Assembly: GCA_024653775.1 (NCBI GenBank)
Contig: JANLHZ010000184.1
Span: forward strand, 1-44,385
Reading direction: 5' to 3'
DNA length: 44,385 nucleotides
Origin: Planctomycetota bacterium
GTDB taxonomy: Bacteria; Planctomycetota; UBA8742; JACQVU01; JANLHZ01
Under the pieces are notes generated by a model. It worked only from the letters and a program-made list of their open reading frames with translations. It did not search any database and was not told where the DNA came from. Below, piece by piece: positions 1-12,000 of this stretch (positions within the stretch are counted from its first letter, which is position 1; each line of letters begins with the position of its first letter). Made by a program: the position numbers and the translations under genes.

Positions 1-71
1 CGTAGTGTGCTCGTGAGAGCATATTTTCGCGGTGTGGTGGATCGAATAAACGCCTTACGGCGCCACTACGA
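1..71. repeat. Edge-truncated inverted repeat
   Basis: The window opens with CGTAGTG (1-7), and its reverse complement CACTACG lies at 65-71, with GC-rich complementary bases just inside. It looks like the arms of a small palindromic element, but the left end may be cut by the window edge. No gene was found between here and the thioredoxin stop. Confidence 0.3.
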
Positions 72-131
72 ACGCGAACTACCCCGTGAACGGTTACGAT
101 ATTTCAATCTGAAATTCGGATAACCTTGGCG

Positions 132-464
132 CTAGTTCAAATTCTGCTCGATCACGCTTTTGATGTGATCTTTCGGATAAGCGCCGATGATGCGTCCGAC
201 CTCTTCGCCTTTTTTATAAAGCACCATCGTCGGGAACGCCTCGATCTCCGCGCGCATCATCGATTCCATCGAATAAGGCGCTTCCGCCTTGCAGACCTTC
301 ACCCGTCCCTTGAATTCCGTCGCCAGCGCGTCGATCGTCGGCGCTAGCCTAAGACAAGGCATGCACGTCTGCGACCAGAAATCCACAAACACGAGGCCAT
401 CGCCTTCGAGAACCTCTTCCTCGAAATTTTCGTCGTTTACGACAACAACCGCTTCAGAAGCCAT
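132..464 (-). CDS. Thioredoxin (CMPC active site)
   Basis: A 110-residue protein, the usual length for a single-domain cytoplasmic thioredoxin, which reduces protein disulfides and is recycled by thioredoxin reductase. Residues 34-37 are CMPC in the context DFWSQTCMPC, matching the WCGPC site with Met for Gly; the Trp before the first Cys is replaced by Thr. The cis-proline segment FPTMVLY lies near residue 77, followed by the final strand and helix. There is no signal peptide. The start has a GAGGA ribosome site 5-6 bases upstream. A strong terminator at 589-622 separates it from the flagellin gene upstream, so it probably has its own promoter. The family is clear; the substrate is unknown, and the altered dipeptide may shift its redox potential (inference). 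Confidence 0.9.
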   Translation of the reverse strand: MASEAVVVVNDENFEEEVLEGDGLVFVDFWSQTCMPCLRLAPTIDALATEFKGRVKVCKAEAPYSMESMMRAEIEAFPTMVLYKKGEEVGRIIGAYPKDHIKSVIEQNLN

Positions 465-588
465 GACATCCTCTATAAATGTGCCTGAAATGATTTACCG
501 CCCTATTTAACCGCAATTGTATCTCCCGTATTCCAGATGGAATCAAGTCATTGCTCATTTAACGTTCTTCGGGCGTCTTCCACCCCCC

Positions 589-622
589 AAAAAAAAGAAC
601 GGCTGGCAACGCACCAGCCGTT
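589..622 (-). terminator. Rho-independent terminator of flagellin 1
   Basis: On the minus strand a perfect 9-bp stem (AACGGCTGG with CCAGCCGTT, loop TGCGTTG) is followed by CTTTTTTTTGG. It lies about 45 bases after the flagellin stop and ends that transcript before the thioredoxin gene. Confidence 0.93.
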
Positions 623-665
623 CCTGGAACAGCACTCGGGATGAACCCGAAAAAAAAGAAAACCT

Positions 666-2156
666 TTATCCGCCGAGCAGCGAAAGCACCGCGGTCGACT
701 GCGCGTTGGCAGCCGCGAGGGTCGAAATCGCCGACTGGAACAGAACCTGGTTCTTGGTGAAGTCGGAGATCTCGGACGCGAAATCGACGTCCGTTATGCT
801 GCTAGCGACAGCCGACAGGTTGGAGATCTCGATACTGAGCTGATCCGCGCGGGTGTCGACGGTGTTCGCCTGTATCCCGCCGAGACGCGCCCTCGCAAGG
901 GTGAGCTGATCGAGCGAGAAATCGACGATCCTGATGGAATTCTCGAACTCGTCGCTCGAAAGGTCCATCGTGCCGCCTGCGCGGAGATCGGAAAGATATC
1001 CGCCTACCGTCTCGCCCGAGCCGCCGCGGGTGAAGCTGTCGAAACCGAGTTTCGCAGTGTTCAGCGTCGGCATGGCAAGGTTGAGCTGGTCCGCGGTGCT
1101 CCCTCCGAGCTGGAAGGTGAGTCCGCCCTTCTTCAGCACGAAGTTCGCGCTTGTGGAAGTGGTGACCGCTTCCGGATCGAGGTAGATTGAACCCGTGAAC
1201 GTACTCGTGGCGACTTCGAGGGAATAACCCGTTCCGCCTGCCGAGAACCCGCCGACCGTGCCGGCGAAGTTCTGACCGGAACCGGCGACGGAGTTTCCGA
1301 CGCTCGATCCCGCACCGAGAGTGACCGAACTGAACGTCCTGTCGCTTGTCGCGGTGAACGATCCGCTGATGGTTCCAGCGCTCGAAAGCTGGGTGATGCT
1401 GATGAAAGCGTCGCCGCCTGTCGAAACGGTGTATAGCGAATCGCCGCTCGCGAACACGCCGATCGACGACGTGCCGGAAGCGAAGTTCGCCGCGATGACG
1501 CTCGCGCCGGCGGTGTACGGGCCGGACGCAAGAGAAATCGTGACCGATCCTTCCTGCGTGGTGACGAGGAACGAAGGTCCGCCGCTCGTTAGCGTGAAGC
1601 TCGAATTCGTGAACGTCAGATAGGCCGCAGAGGCTTTCTGCGAGATCGAGACGTTGTACGTAATCGAAGCTTTAGTGCCGAAGTTCGCCGAGAGGATGCT
1701 TACGCCGGTGACGTTCGACTTCGAGGTTACAGCAATCGACGAGGAGCCGTCGAGGAGCGACATACCGCCGAACTTTGCGTTTCGGCCAAGACTGTCGATA
1801 CTCGAAAGCAGCGAGTCGATGGTTCCCTGCGAAGCCTGTACCGCCGAGGAGTCCCCCTGCGCAGTGACGATTTGCTCGCGAATGCGCAGCAACATGTCCG
1901 CGGCCGTCGCGAGTGACGATTCCGCGGTAGAAAGAATGTTGCTTGCCCGCGTGACCGTCTTCTCGGCCACCTGAAGCGAGTTGATCTGCGCGCGGAGACC
2001 TTCGGATATTACTAGTCCGGAAGGATCATCCGCGGCGGATCTGATGCGAAGACCGCTCGACAACCTTCCATTGTTGTCTGACAGCTTCGAATCGACCGCA
2101 TTCAGGTTGCGGATCGCATTGAGAGCATTGATGTTGGTGCCTACTCTGAGTCCCAT
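666..2156 (-). CDS. Flagellin 1 (short, divergent paralogue)
   Basis: A 496-residue flagellar filament subunit, exported by the flagellar type III system. The N-terminal D0/D1 helices are present (MGLRVGTNINALNAIRNLNA, then SAADDPSGLVISEGLRAQ near residues 41-58). The C-terminal helix region (VDFASEISDFTKNQVLFQSA, ending in STAVLSLLGG) is also complete. The middle, about residues 140-400, is rich in Ser, Thr, Gly and Ala like a variable surface-exposed domain. It is shorter than, and clearly different from, the two 562-residue flagellins at 35-40 kb, and no FlgM-like gene follows it. The start has AAGGAGG at good spacing. It may be a minor or specialised filament protein (inference). Confidence 0.95.
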   Translation of the reverse strand: MGLRVGTNINALNAIRNLNAVDSKLSDNNGRLSSGLRIRSAADDPSGLVISEGLRAQINSLQVAEKTVTRASNILSTAESSLATAADMLLRIREQIVTAQGDSSAVQASQGTIDSLLSSIDSLGRNAKFGGMSLLDGSSSIAVTSKSNVTGVSILSANFGTKASITYNVSISQKASAAYLTFTNSSFTLTSGGPSFLVTTQEGSVTISLASGPYTAGASVIAANFASGTSSIGVFASGDSLYTVSTGGDAFISITQLSSAGTISGSFTATSDRTFSSVTLGAGSSVGNSVAGSGQNFAGTVGGFSAGGTGYSLEVATSTFTGSIYLDPEAVTTSTSANFVLKKGGLTFQLGGSTADQLNLAMPTLNTAKLGFDSFTRGGSGETVGGYLSDLRAGGTMDLSSDEFENSIRIVDFSLDQLTLARARLGGIQANTVDTRADQLSIEISNLSAVASSITDVDFASEISDFTKNQVLFQSAISTLAAANAQSTAVLSLLGG

Positions 2157-2173
2157 TAAAAAAACCTCCTTGA

Positions 2174-2260
2174 GCCGGGCTTCCCCTTCCCGGGCATCAA
2201 ACCAGAGTCATGCGTCCCACTCTTTAAGGAGCGATAGTCATACTGCCCGTTCCCTCGGGC
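2174..2260 (-). promoter_or_regulatory. Structured flagellin 1 leader with GGA hairpins
   Basis: In transcript sense (minus strand) three hairpins precede the ribosome site. At 2245-2260 stem GCCCG/CGGGC holds the hexaloop AGGGAA. At 2204-2223 stem AGAGT/ACTCT has a loop starting GGGAC. At 2174-2195 a GC-rich stem with one bulged C has the loop AAGGGGAAG, ending about 8 bases before AAGGAGG. GGA presented in a loop, especially as A-N-GGA-N, is the known recognition feature of CsrA/RsmA translational repressors. The pattern is visible in the sequence; CsrA control is inferred. Confidence 0.55.
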
Positions 2261-3044
2261 TTTTGTTTTTGCAAAGTTCCCTGGAACGAATGACTCAAAC
2301 CTGTGAAACTACCAGAACTGGACTACCCCTCCCTTTTCTTCACCAATCGTCCAAGGAACGCCGACTAAGCGTCGGTCACACCCGGGACTTCGGAAATGAA
2401 CAAAGTCGATAAGCCCAGCAAGGCGGTCCGGACCGGTTAGGGCCCGGTTACGCCGAGCTAAGACTTGATTTGGATTGAGAAGGTTGGAGATAAATCTGAG
2501 AGAGGTTGTTGAGTGCGCTCTACCAAATTTTGATGCTCTGTCCCGTCTCTATCTAATACTTCGACATCCTTTCTTTAAAATTTCAATTTTTGCCATAAGT
2601 CTTAGTGTCGCTAAGCGAATTTGTTTTATCGCATCGCTAAAGGAAAAGATTGAACTCCCCAAATGACCCCGAAATCGTAAATAACTACTTTTAAAATTAT
2701 GTTTTGCGATATAAAAAAAGTTGAGTTCCGCTAAAGATTTAATTTTGGGACCATTCCGCCTCCTCACGACCATCAAACCGGCGTCCTCCCAGATCTTCAG
2801 CGCGGAGACGCGTGCATCGGCGTCCCGCCGATGTAACATGGGCAAGATGCCCGTGTCACCGCGCGATCTACTGCGACCTCGCCGGTAATATTTTACTTGT
2901 CGCACATAGTTTTTCGTGATAACATGTTTTATGCATAGATGGTTGTCTGGACATGCATTAGCTCGCCTGCCCCGCGTTGTGATTTTGGCGTTGAAGAAAA
3001 TTTTCTGAGTGCGCCCCACCCGGTTTTCAGCGAAACTGGTGACT
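2261..3044. other. Intergenic region without a convincing gene
   Basis: This is about 780 bases between the divergently transcribed flagellin 1 and giant-lipoprotein genes. It holds the distal flagellin leader (with an AAGGGAGGGG purine tract near 2325-2335 on the minus strand), an AT-rich stretch at 2560-2740, and a palindromic repeat near 2811-2863. Promoters for both genes must lie here, but no clean -35/-10 pair stood out. Open frames inside have no ribosome site or recognisable motif. Confidence 0.5.
2811..2863. repeat. REP-like double hairpin, copy 1
   Basis: Hairpin one is CATCGGCG-TCC-CGCCGATG (2815-2833), a perfect 8-bp stem. Hairpin two is GGGC-AAGAT-GCCC (2840-2852), followed by GTGTCAC. 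The same two-hairpin layout with the loop AAGAT recurs inside mnmG, and single-hairpin relatives are at 25.2 and 34.3 kb. Confidence 0.7.
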
Positions 3045-6000
3045 ATGAACTCAGCTTGTAAAACCAGATATTTAAGGTTCTTAGCGATATGCATGGTTTT
3101 TGCAATTGTCTCTTCGTGCGACCGGATCGCGGCCGATGGACTTCCAGGCGTCGGAATTCAGCAATCTCAGCCTGTTGAGCAGCCCGCCGGCGAGCAGGAT
3201 GTAGACGAACCTGGGAATTCTGGGATCGACGCTCCGTCTGAAACGCCGCTTGCGCTATTCGAGCAGGAAGTGCCGATTCCACAGTCCTTCTTCGCAGAAA
3301 ATGGCGTGACGATGGAAGACGAAGCGCTCGTGTTACGCGACGACAACTCCTTCACGTTCATGAAGGATGACGGTGCCGCAGTCAAGTACGTTTCGTCGGA
3401 AGCGCTCAATTACCGCGATCCGCAGGGCGACTTGCGGCCCATCAACACTATTCTGAATGCGACGCCGACGGGGTTCGAAAACGCCACGAACATTATCGCA
3501 AGCCGTTTTCCAGCGAACTCATCGTCGAAACCGATAGTGATCGATTCCACCATTGCAATGCCCATTCAAATGTGGACGGGAACGCATCTCGCGCTTCTGG
3601 ATGCGAATGGAAAGACTATGACCTCTATAGCCTCGAAATCCGTTCCCGGGAGGTCTGATGGTTCGGTTCTGACGTACATGGAAACGTATCCTTCCATCGA
3701 CGAGCGCTTCCGCGTTCAGCCGGGGACGATCAAATACGAGGTCGTCATTCGCGAACGTCCGAACGGAATCGCGGAAGGGGCTTTTCTGGCGTTTTCCGAA
3801 AATATCAACCTCCCCGAAGGCTATTACTTCACTGTGAACGAAGAGCGGGCGGGGTCGGATTTCTCGACGGCGGACGCGATCGAAATCCGAAGCGAAACGG
3901 GTGAAGTCGCCTATTCGCTGGCGGAACCGTTCGCGGAGGATTCCAATTTTTCGTCGCGGGAAGTGGCGCTGGCGCCGGAGAAACAGACGGACGAAGTAAA
4001 GACACAGATCGTCTCAAAACCCGCGCGCGTCGGGGCGATGTACTTTGTGTCTCACGTTGAAAAGAACATCTTTCGGATTCGGATCGCGGTCCCTGCTACG
4101 TTCATAAACGATCCCGCGCGAGTGTTCCCGATAGTCGTCGATCCGACCACGACTTATTCGACGACTCCGAACGCGGCGATCAGCGACTACACCTGGACCA
4201 CTTCGAACCTCGCGATATCGGACTCGGGAACAATCAACGACGTCAACGCCAAGGTTTGGATAACGCACACGTGGGACGGCGATATCGATCTATACGTCAG
4301 GCATCCGGACGCCACCGAAGTGCGCGTCTCGTTCTATAACGGAAGCTCAGGTGACAACTACGGTTCGGGCACTGGTACGCCGACGGTCTTCGACGACGAG
4401 GCGGCAACCATCATCTACAACGGTTCTCCGCCCTACGTCGGATCGTACAGACCGGAAAACGCGCTCTCGGCGTTCGACGGGAAGAACCTCAACGGCACCT
4501 GGCAATTCAAAGTCTACGACAACGGGGGCGGAGATACCGGGACTTTGAAGTGGTGGGCTCTCGCAATCGACTATACCGTGCAGACGCCGTCGATCAGCTC
4601 CGTCACTTATTCCGGCACATTCTACAAGGACAGGGGGAAGCAGATAACGATCAACGGTTCCAACCTGAGTTCCGCCACGGCGGTGAAGATCGGAGGCGCG
4701 GGCGGAGTGAGCTACGCCTCGATCGATTCGAACAGCTCGACGCAGATCGTCGCGACTTTCGCGGGGGGCGCTTACGCGAATGGAGACGTCTACGTTGCCA
4801 CTGCATGGGGTAACGCCACGTATGCGGGCGCGATTACGCTGAACTCCCGCAATACCATCGACGTTGGCGGCGGCTCCGAGTACCACACCACGATCTCGTC
4901 CGCAGTTTCCGGTCTGTACGCGGAGGTCGGCGCTTCGGCGTTTACCGCGACGAAAACCATCAGCATCTACGACAACTCCGGAGATTTCGCGGAGCAGGTT
5001 ACAGTCAACACGAACCTGAATCCTACTGCGAGTTACAGACTCGTCATCACCGAGGCAAGCAGTTCGGAGAACCCGGTGATCAACGCCACCGGGCAGACCT
5101 TCGGCATACGGGTCGATAACGTCGATTACGTCACGATCAAGGGTCTCGAGGTGAAGAACGCGAGCACCGACGGCATCTACACCCAGGGCGCGAATCTCAT
5201 AATCACCGAGAACGTCGTTCATAACAACGCCGGGGACAACATCTCCATCGCGGGCGGTGGAAATTCGAACGAGGTGAGTTACAACAAGGTCTACAGTTCG
5301 TCCGCGGCTGACGGCATTCAGATTAACGGCAGCCAGAGTTGCAACGTCCACCACAACCTCAGCTATTCGAACTTCGGCGACGGAATCGGGCTTTACACCG
5401 CTAGTAGCACGACGGTCGAAAACAACACAAGCTACGGAAACGGGCATAACACCGCTACGCTGCTCACGGAAGGTTTCGAGTCCGGGACTACAGGTTGGAC
5501 TCTCGGATCGGACCCGGGCGACAGCGACTGGAGACGACAATCGGGGCAGCAGCACACCGGTAGCTGGGACTGCGCCGTTTACGATCTCGGCACTTCGACC
5601 GCGTACGACTATTACTGGGATGCATCGAGCGGATCGCAGATCGATCTCACTAGAACCATCGACCTTACCGGCTACACGACGGCGACGCTTTCATTCTGGT
5701 GGAGGTGCGGCGGCGAGACTCCTTCATTCGATTACGGTCAGGTGCTGATCGACTCGACCGTCATCCAGAACACGATGAATAACCAGTATTCGTACACGTA
5801 TCAGTCGGGGCTGAATTTGAACGCGTATTGCGGATCTTCCCGCACGCTGAAGTTCAGGTTCATAGCCGATACCAACACCGGAAGCGCGCCGGGTTTCTGC
5901 GTGGACGACATCGTCATCACAGGGACGGGGCCAGACGTGGGTTCCGCGTGCTATATCGATTCGGGATCGGGCTACGTCGTCACCAACAACATTTTCCAGA

Positions 6001-9000
6001 GCAAGGGAGCGACCAACTACTACGCGACTTACGTGAACGCTGGGGCTTCGATCAGCGCGTCGAGCGGATACAACGACCAGTATTCCAGCGGCTCGAAACT
6101 TTGCTATTACAACGGAACCGATTGCACGACGCTTTCATCCTGGAATACCGCGCAGCCGGGGTCAGACGATATTTCCGCGGATCCGTACTTCGTGAATCCT
6201 GGGACGGATTTCCACGTGAAAGCTAGTGGAGGCAGCGCGACTTACGCCGGAGGATCGTGGCCGCCGACGTCGGCGTCAGGCGGGACCTGGACGGCGTACG
6301 CGGGGTACGATTCTCCATGCGTCGACGCGGGCACGGGAAGCGTTGGATCGGAGCCGTCGCCTAACGGAAGCATCCGGAATCTCGGCTGCTACGGAGGCAC
6401 GGTGCAGGCGACGAAATCGGTGAACATGAACTGCGATAACGTGACAGTCTCGCAGGCAAGCACAGGAAACGTAACTCCCGGAAACACGGACAAAGAGATA
6501 ATTTCGCTGCGGTTGTCTGTCTCTGGGACGCTTTCGCCGCTGACGCTTGCTTCGATCGTCGTGAAATCGGGCTGCACGAGCGACGCGGACGTCGCAGCCT
6601 CTGGAGTGAAGCTCTACTGGACCGGCAGTTCCGCGATATTCTCTACGACCACGCAACTTGGTTCCGGCGGGGATTTTTCATCCGGGTCGGTTACTTTCAG
6701 TTCGCTCGGACAAGCCCTTTCGAACGGATACAACTATGTTTGGGTCGTGTTCGACGTCAGCTACAGCGCGGTTGCGGGAAACGTGCTCGACGCGTACATC
6801 AACGCCGCGTCGGACATTACCGTGACTGGTGACGGCGACAGCTTCACGCTCACGACCGGAAATCCGGCGGGATCGAGAGCGATTCAGGATTATATCGAGC
6901 CGTTCGACGATACTTCGCACCGCGACGCCGCGACCACGGCGGCGTGGAGCACCACTGGTTATCTGAAGGCCGCCCCGAGCTACAGTACAGGCACAGGCGC
7001 GGACGGAGCGTACAGCAAGACGAGTGGTGGACCGTATTCCCTCGCCGCGGGGACTTACAACTATACAAGTTTCACGATCGCGTCTGGAGTTACCGTGAAC
7101 GTCACCGGCTCCGGAACCCTGACGATCTATGTGCAGGGAGCCGTCGATATTTCCGGAACCCTCAATTTAAAGGGCGGAAACGGCGGAAACGGCTATGCGG
7201 ATAACAATAGCCAGGGCGGGTCCGCGGGAAGCTCGAACAACGGCGGAGGCGGCGCCGGCGGTGCCGGAGGATACTGGGACGGAACCAGACCTGGAGGGAA
7301 CGGAAGCGGGACCGGTGCTGGAACGGGAGGTAGCTTCGGTGGCGACGATGCCGGCTACGGTGGCGGAGGAGGAGGTCACGGAACCGCGGGTAGCTCGGGG
7401 TCCGGCGGAGGCGGTGGGTCCGGCGGAAGCTCGCACAACAACACCGGAAGTCCGCCTACACTGATCGGCGGCGGTGGGGGCGGCGGGGGAGCTGACGAAG
7501 AAGATCCGTTCACGGACGAGAGCGGCGGCGGTGGTGGCGCAGGCGGCGGCGCGGTCGCGATTTACGCCGGCGGAAGCATCAGCGCATCCGGAACCATCAA
7601 CGCGAACGGCGGCACAGGCGGTAATGGCGGAAGCGGAGAGTCTGGAACCGAGAACGGCGGCGCAGGCGGTGGTGGCGCGGGCGGCGCGATTTTCCTGCTC
7701 GCGGGAGACGCGCTCAGCCTCGGAACCAACAGCACGCAGGTTTCCGGCGGATCAGGCGGATCGGGAGGCCACAACGGCGGAGCCGGAGGAAGAGGCGTGA
7801 TGTATCTCGCAGACTTCGGCAGCACGTTCAGCGCCACCGACACTCACATCGAACCCAACGGATATTCGGTCTCGACGGTAAATAGCTCTGCGACGACTAC
7901 GTACGGTTATTCCACCGCCTACGACTTCGGGACGGGACTGTTCAACTGGCTCGCTCCGTCGATGACGGATTCCGCGCCGGGTTCGTCCAGCATCGCGTAT
8001 GAATACGCGGGCAGCACCGACGCTGTCGCGTGGTCCGGGTGGACGTCGACAATCACGACGCTGAACGGAAACTCCTACAGGTATCTGAAGTTCAAGATAA
8101 CACTGACGTCCACCTCGGCGGATTCGCCTTACGTGGACGATATAACGTTCCCCGTCGAGGCTGTCGGGCTTGCGGGACTCTGGGACGGAAGCACTAGCAC
8201 CGACTGGAATCTCGGCGCCAACTGGGCGAACAACAGCGTGCCGAACGCGATAGCGGTGACGATTCCTGGAGCGCTTTCTAATTACCCGAATCTGACCGCC
8301 GCCGCGACGAACAGCGTCGCGAGCGTCACTATCCAGTCTGGCGGGCAGGTTACTCTTTCGACGAATGGTTCCGTCATCGTCACCGGAAACCTGGGCGTCG
8401 ACTCCGGAGGAACGCTCAGCTTCAATGGCGGGAACATTACCGTGCAGGGCGACATCACGAATGACGGCACGATCAACTCCGCGATAGGCGGGACGCTAAC
8501 CATGTCCGGTGCCAGCGCAGCGACGATCACGAATAGCTCGTCGATGAGCGTCTATCATCTGACGATCAATAAGAACGCGTCAGCCACGGAGGTCGCCACG
8601 TCAGGCAATCACTTCGACGCGGACGGAAACGTCACCGTGACGACGGGAAAGCTCACTCTGAGCGCAATCGATGCCGACTACGATTTCGACGGGAACCTCA
8701 CCGTCGCGACTGGCAACACGCTGAACCACACCGTCAACTGGAACGTAAACGCGTACAAGATCAAGGTAGGCGGCGACCTCGACGTCTCCGGCAGCTACAC
8801 CTACAATACCCGCGGGCACATCAATATGGACGCGAATGGCTCCGCCGTCACGAGGTACGTCCGCTGCCCGAACGGAGTCTCGATCCTGACTTTCAACTAC
8901 GGCGACTTCTATGCGAACGGCACCGTCTCCGCCGCGGACGACCTGTGGGCGATGTTCAATTCCACGGGCACTTTCCGCACGAACGGAAATACCGTTAGCA

Positions 9001-12000
9001 CAAGCACGACTCTCGTCGTTTCCGGCGGAACGTTCTATGCAAACGGCGGCGCGGTATCAGCGACGAACACTTACATCGGTTATTCCGCCAGTTCCGGGAC
9101 GTTCGATCTGAGCGCGGGGAGCCTCAGCGCGACGACGTTCCGCGTCGGCGGCGCGGCGGCGGCTCACGGCACCGTCTCTATCACGGGAGGCACGCTCACC
9201 TGCACCGACTATTTCAACGGCTACAACAAGGACGCTAACGGAGCTACCACTCTCGGCGCCGCGACGGTGAACGTTTTGGGCGACTTCTACAACCGCTACG
9301 ACGACACGGGAACGAGCACAAACACGTTTACGATGAATAACGCATCGAGCGTCCTCGATATTGGAGACGCGTTCACGAACAAAGCTGGCGCGACGTTTAC
9401 GATGAGCGCGTCCGGGAATACGTACATCGCAGGCGCGTATGTAAACGCGGGGACGATGGCGCTCAGCTCTGGGACGATGACCTTCGACGGCTCGAGCGCG
9501 CAGAGCGTCACCACGGGCGGCGTCAGCGCAAACGAGGACTTCTCTAACGTGACGATAAACAACGCAGCAGGCGTCTCGACGACCGGCGCAATAAAAATCG
9601 ACGGCACGCTCACGATTTCGAGCGGGAACTTCGCTCCCGCGGCGAGTTCGGATTTCTACTCGATTTCCATCGGCGCGAGCGGAACGTTCACTCCAGCCGG
9701 GGACGTCACAGTGAGCGGGTCGTGGTCGAATTCCGGCACGTTCGCGCCGGGGACCTACAAAGTGACGTTCGACGGAAGCGTGGGTCAGGCGGTTACCACC
9801 GGCGGCACCGGCGCGGGGAAGTCGTTCTTTGGCGTCACAGTCGCGAACACTTACGCCACGCCTGACGATTCGAACGACGTCGACACCACAGGCGGCATGA
9901 AGGTCGCCGGCACGCTGACGATCGCGGACGGGCAGTTCTCGCCGGCGACGGGTTCCGATTTCCAGGCGGTGGACGTTCAGACCAGCGGAATCCTGAAACC
10001 GGACGCGGACGCTTCGATCGTCGTAGGCGGAAGCGTCACCGTCGACGGTCAGTTGACGCTCTTCGGAGATACCGTCAGCGGACCCACCTGGGCGCAGGCG
10101 AACGGCACGATGATGACGGTTTCAGACACGGGTTATCTGAAGGTCGAAGGCACCTCAGCCGCGGACGCGCCGACCCTCGGCGGAATCAGCGGAGCGTGGG
10201 ACCTCGATATTTCGGACGCGACCGGCGCGGGGGGAATCTATCGGCTCTACTACGCCCATCTGGAGCGCTGCACCGTCAGCCTTATCGGCAAGCCAGTGAA
10301 CGACGGCTTTGAGTACGTCTGGTTCGATAGTCCGGGCGCAACCGGCGATCCATTCCTCGACTTCACGCAGAGTACGTACGGTTCGAGCGTCTGGACCACC
10401 TTCGAGCATGTTTATTTCGACAACACCTCGGCTACAGACGGCCCGAAGAATATCAAGGCGGACTCTGGGACGTGCCCGATAAGCGTATTCGGCGAGTGGG
10501 GCGACATCGGAGGCGAGCAGTTCGACGACGACCCCGCGTTCCTCGTGAACTGGTACGCGGAAGGCCCATCGTTCGTAAACGAAGACACCGGAGACGTTTA
10601 CACGGGCGCTCAGGCTCTCGAGGAAATTCTCACCGACGTGGACACGATTAACGGAAACACCGTCACGCAGGTCAACACCGTCCCCTTGTATGGAGCGACG
10701 GACATCGACTACTCAGGACTCCCGACCGGCATCGTTCTGAACCGGATGACGATATTCGGGGATATAGATTTCAGTAACGCAGGGTCATACACGCTTCAGA
10801 ACGGTTTCGTTTTCGGAAACGTGGGCGCGACGAACGCCTGTGCGAACGTTTATCACTGCAGCGTCGATGGAACCATAGACGCCACCACCGCGAAGTGGAA
10901 CCTCGGCTCAGGCGTTATCACAGCGACGACGAAAGAGGACAACCGAGAAAGCGCGACGCTGACGGATTTCGTCGGATCGGGCGCCCTGAACATGGATTTG
11001 CATCTGGACCTCGCGTCTTCGCTGACGACTCACTCCACCCTCGGCGCGGTCGGCCTCGCAACGAATTCCACGGTAGCGTACGACTACGACGGCGAGACGA
11101 GACCCGCGGTGCCCAGCATTGGCGCGGACGAAATCGTCAACTCGTCGTCGAATGTAGGCCAGATTCTCTGGAAACAAAGTTCGCTGTCGAGCGCGGATTC
11201 CATGGGTCCTGTTATGACGACTCGCTGGGATTCATCGGGTACGAATCTTATGTGGCTTGGAACGGGCACGCTCGACAGCACCACTCCGAGGTGGCAGAAC
11301 GGAGTCGTCGCTGTAAGCGTGACCGATGGCTCGGTGTACGCCGGGATTCGCGGCGCGATAAGCGCAGGCGCGGACAACAACGCGGCTTCGACCGAGGATT
11401 TCCCCGCGGCGTGGACGGTTCCAGGACCGGTATGCCAGTTCCTTATGTGGCCTAATAGAAGCGAAACCGGAGCCGACAACTTCTACGATATTTTTATCGC
11501 TTACGACGCCGACAGCGACGGCAAGAGCGACTCGGTGCGAAAGATCGCGATTCCGTATCTTAAGACGGGCGGACTGAGCGCCGCGAATCTGCGCTTCTCC
11601 GAGGCGACCATCGAGTGGACGTACAGCGTCAGCGAAGGTCCGCTGTCGTTCTGCACGTTCAACATTGGCGGGAACAACGATATCTGCTTCATAGCCGAAA
11701 GTCACTCCGGAGGCGCGTGGGGCAACTCGAACCCCGTCGCTATTATGATCAACAACGACGACGGCGCGGGCGCAAGCTACGGCGCAGTCAAGGATTATCA
11801 CCAGCGCGGGTCGGCGCCGCACTACGATTACCGGTACGGGCTTGGACAGTACACGATCGGTTCGTTCTTCGCGGCGCTGAAGTCGGACGGGTCCGACGCG
11901 TCGCCCGACATTGCGAAACTCGACGGAAATCTCGATCCGGTGGCGGAGCTTAACGTCACCGACGGTGCGTCGCGCACGCTAAACGGAATCGACCTTCCGC

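Noticed and set aside
2245-2275. Plus-strand terminator GCCCG...CGGGC followed by TTTTGTTTTT
   Set aside because: It has terminator form on the plus strand, but no plus-strand gene ends there. The same bases make the AGGGAA hairpin of the flagellin leader, which explains them better.
2157-2280. Cyclic-di-GMP-I riboswitch in the flagellin 1 leader
   Set aside because: GAGTGGGACGCA resembles part of the GEMM consensus, but the following AAAGCC and the second stem with its receptor are missing, and the segment folds as a simple hairpin.
4347-5555. 402-residue minus-strand open frame inside the giant gene
   Set aside because: A shadow frame of GC-rich coding sequence: Arg/Val-rich, with no ribosome site and no motif. 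The plus-strand frame has clear domains.
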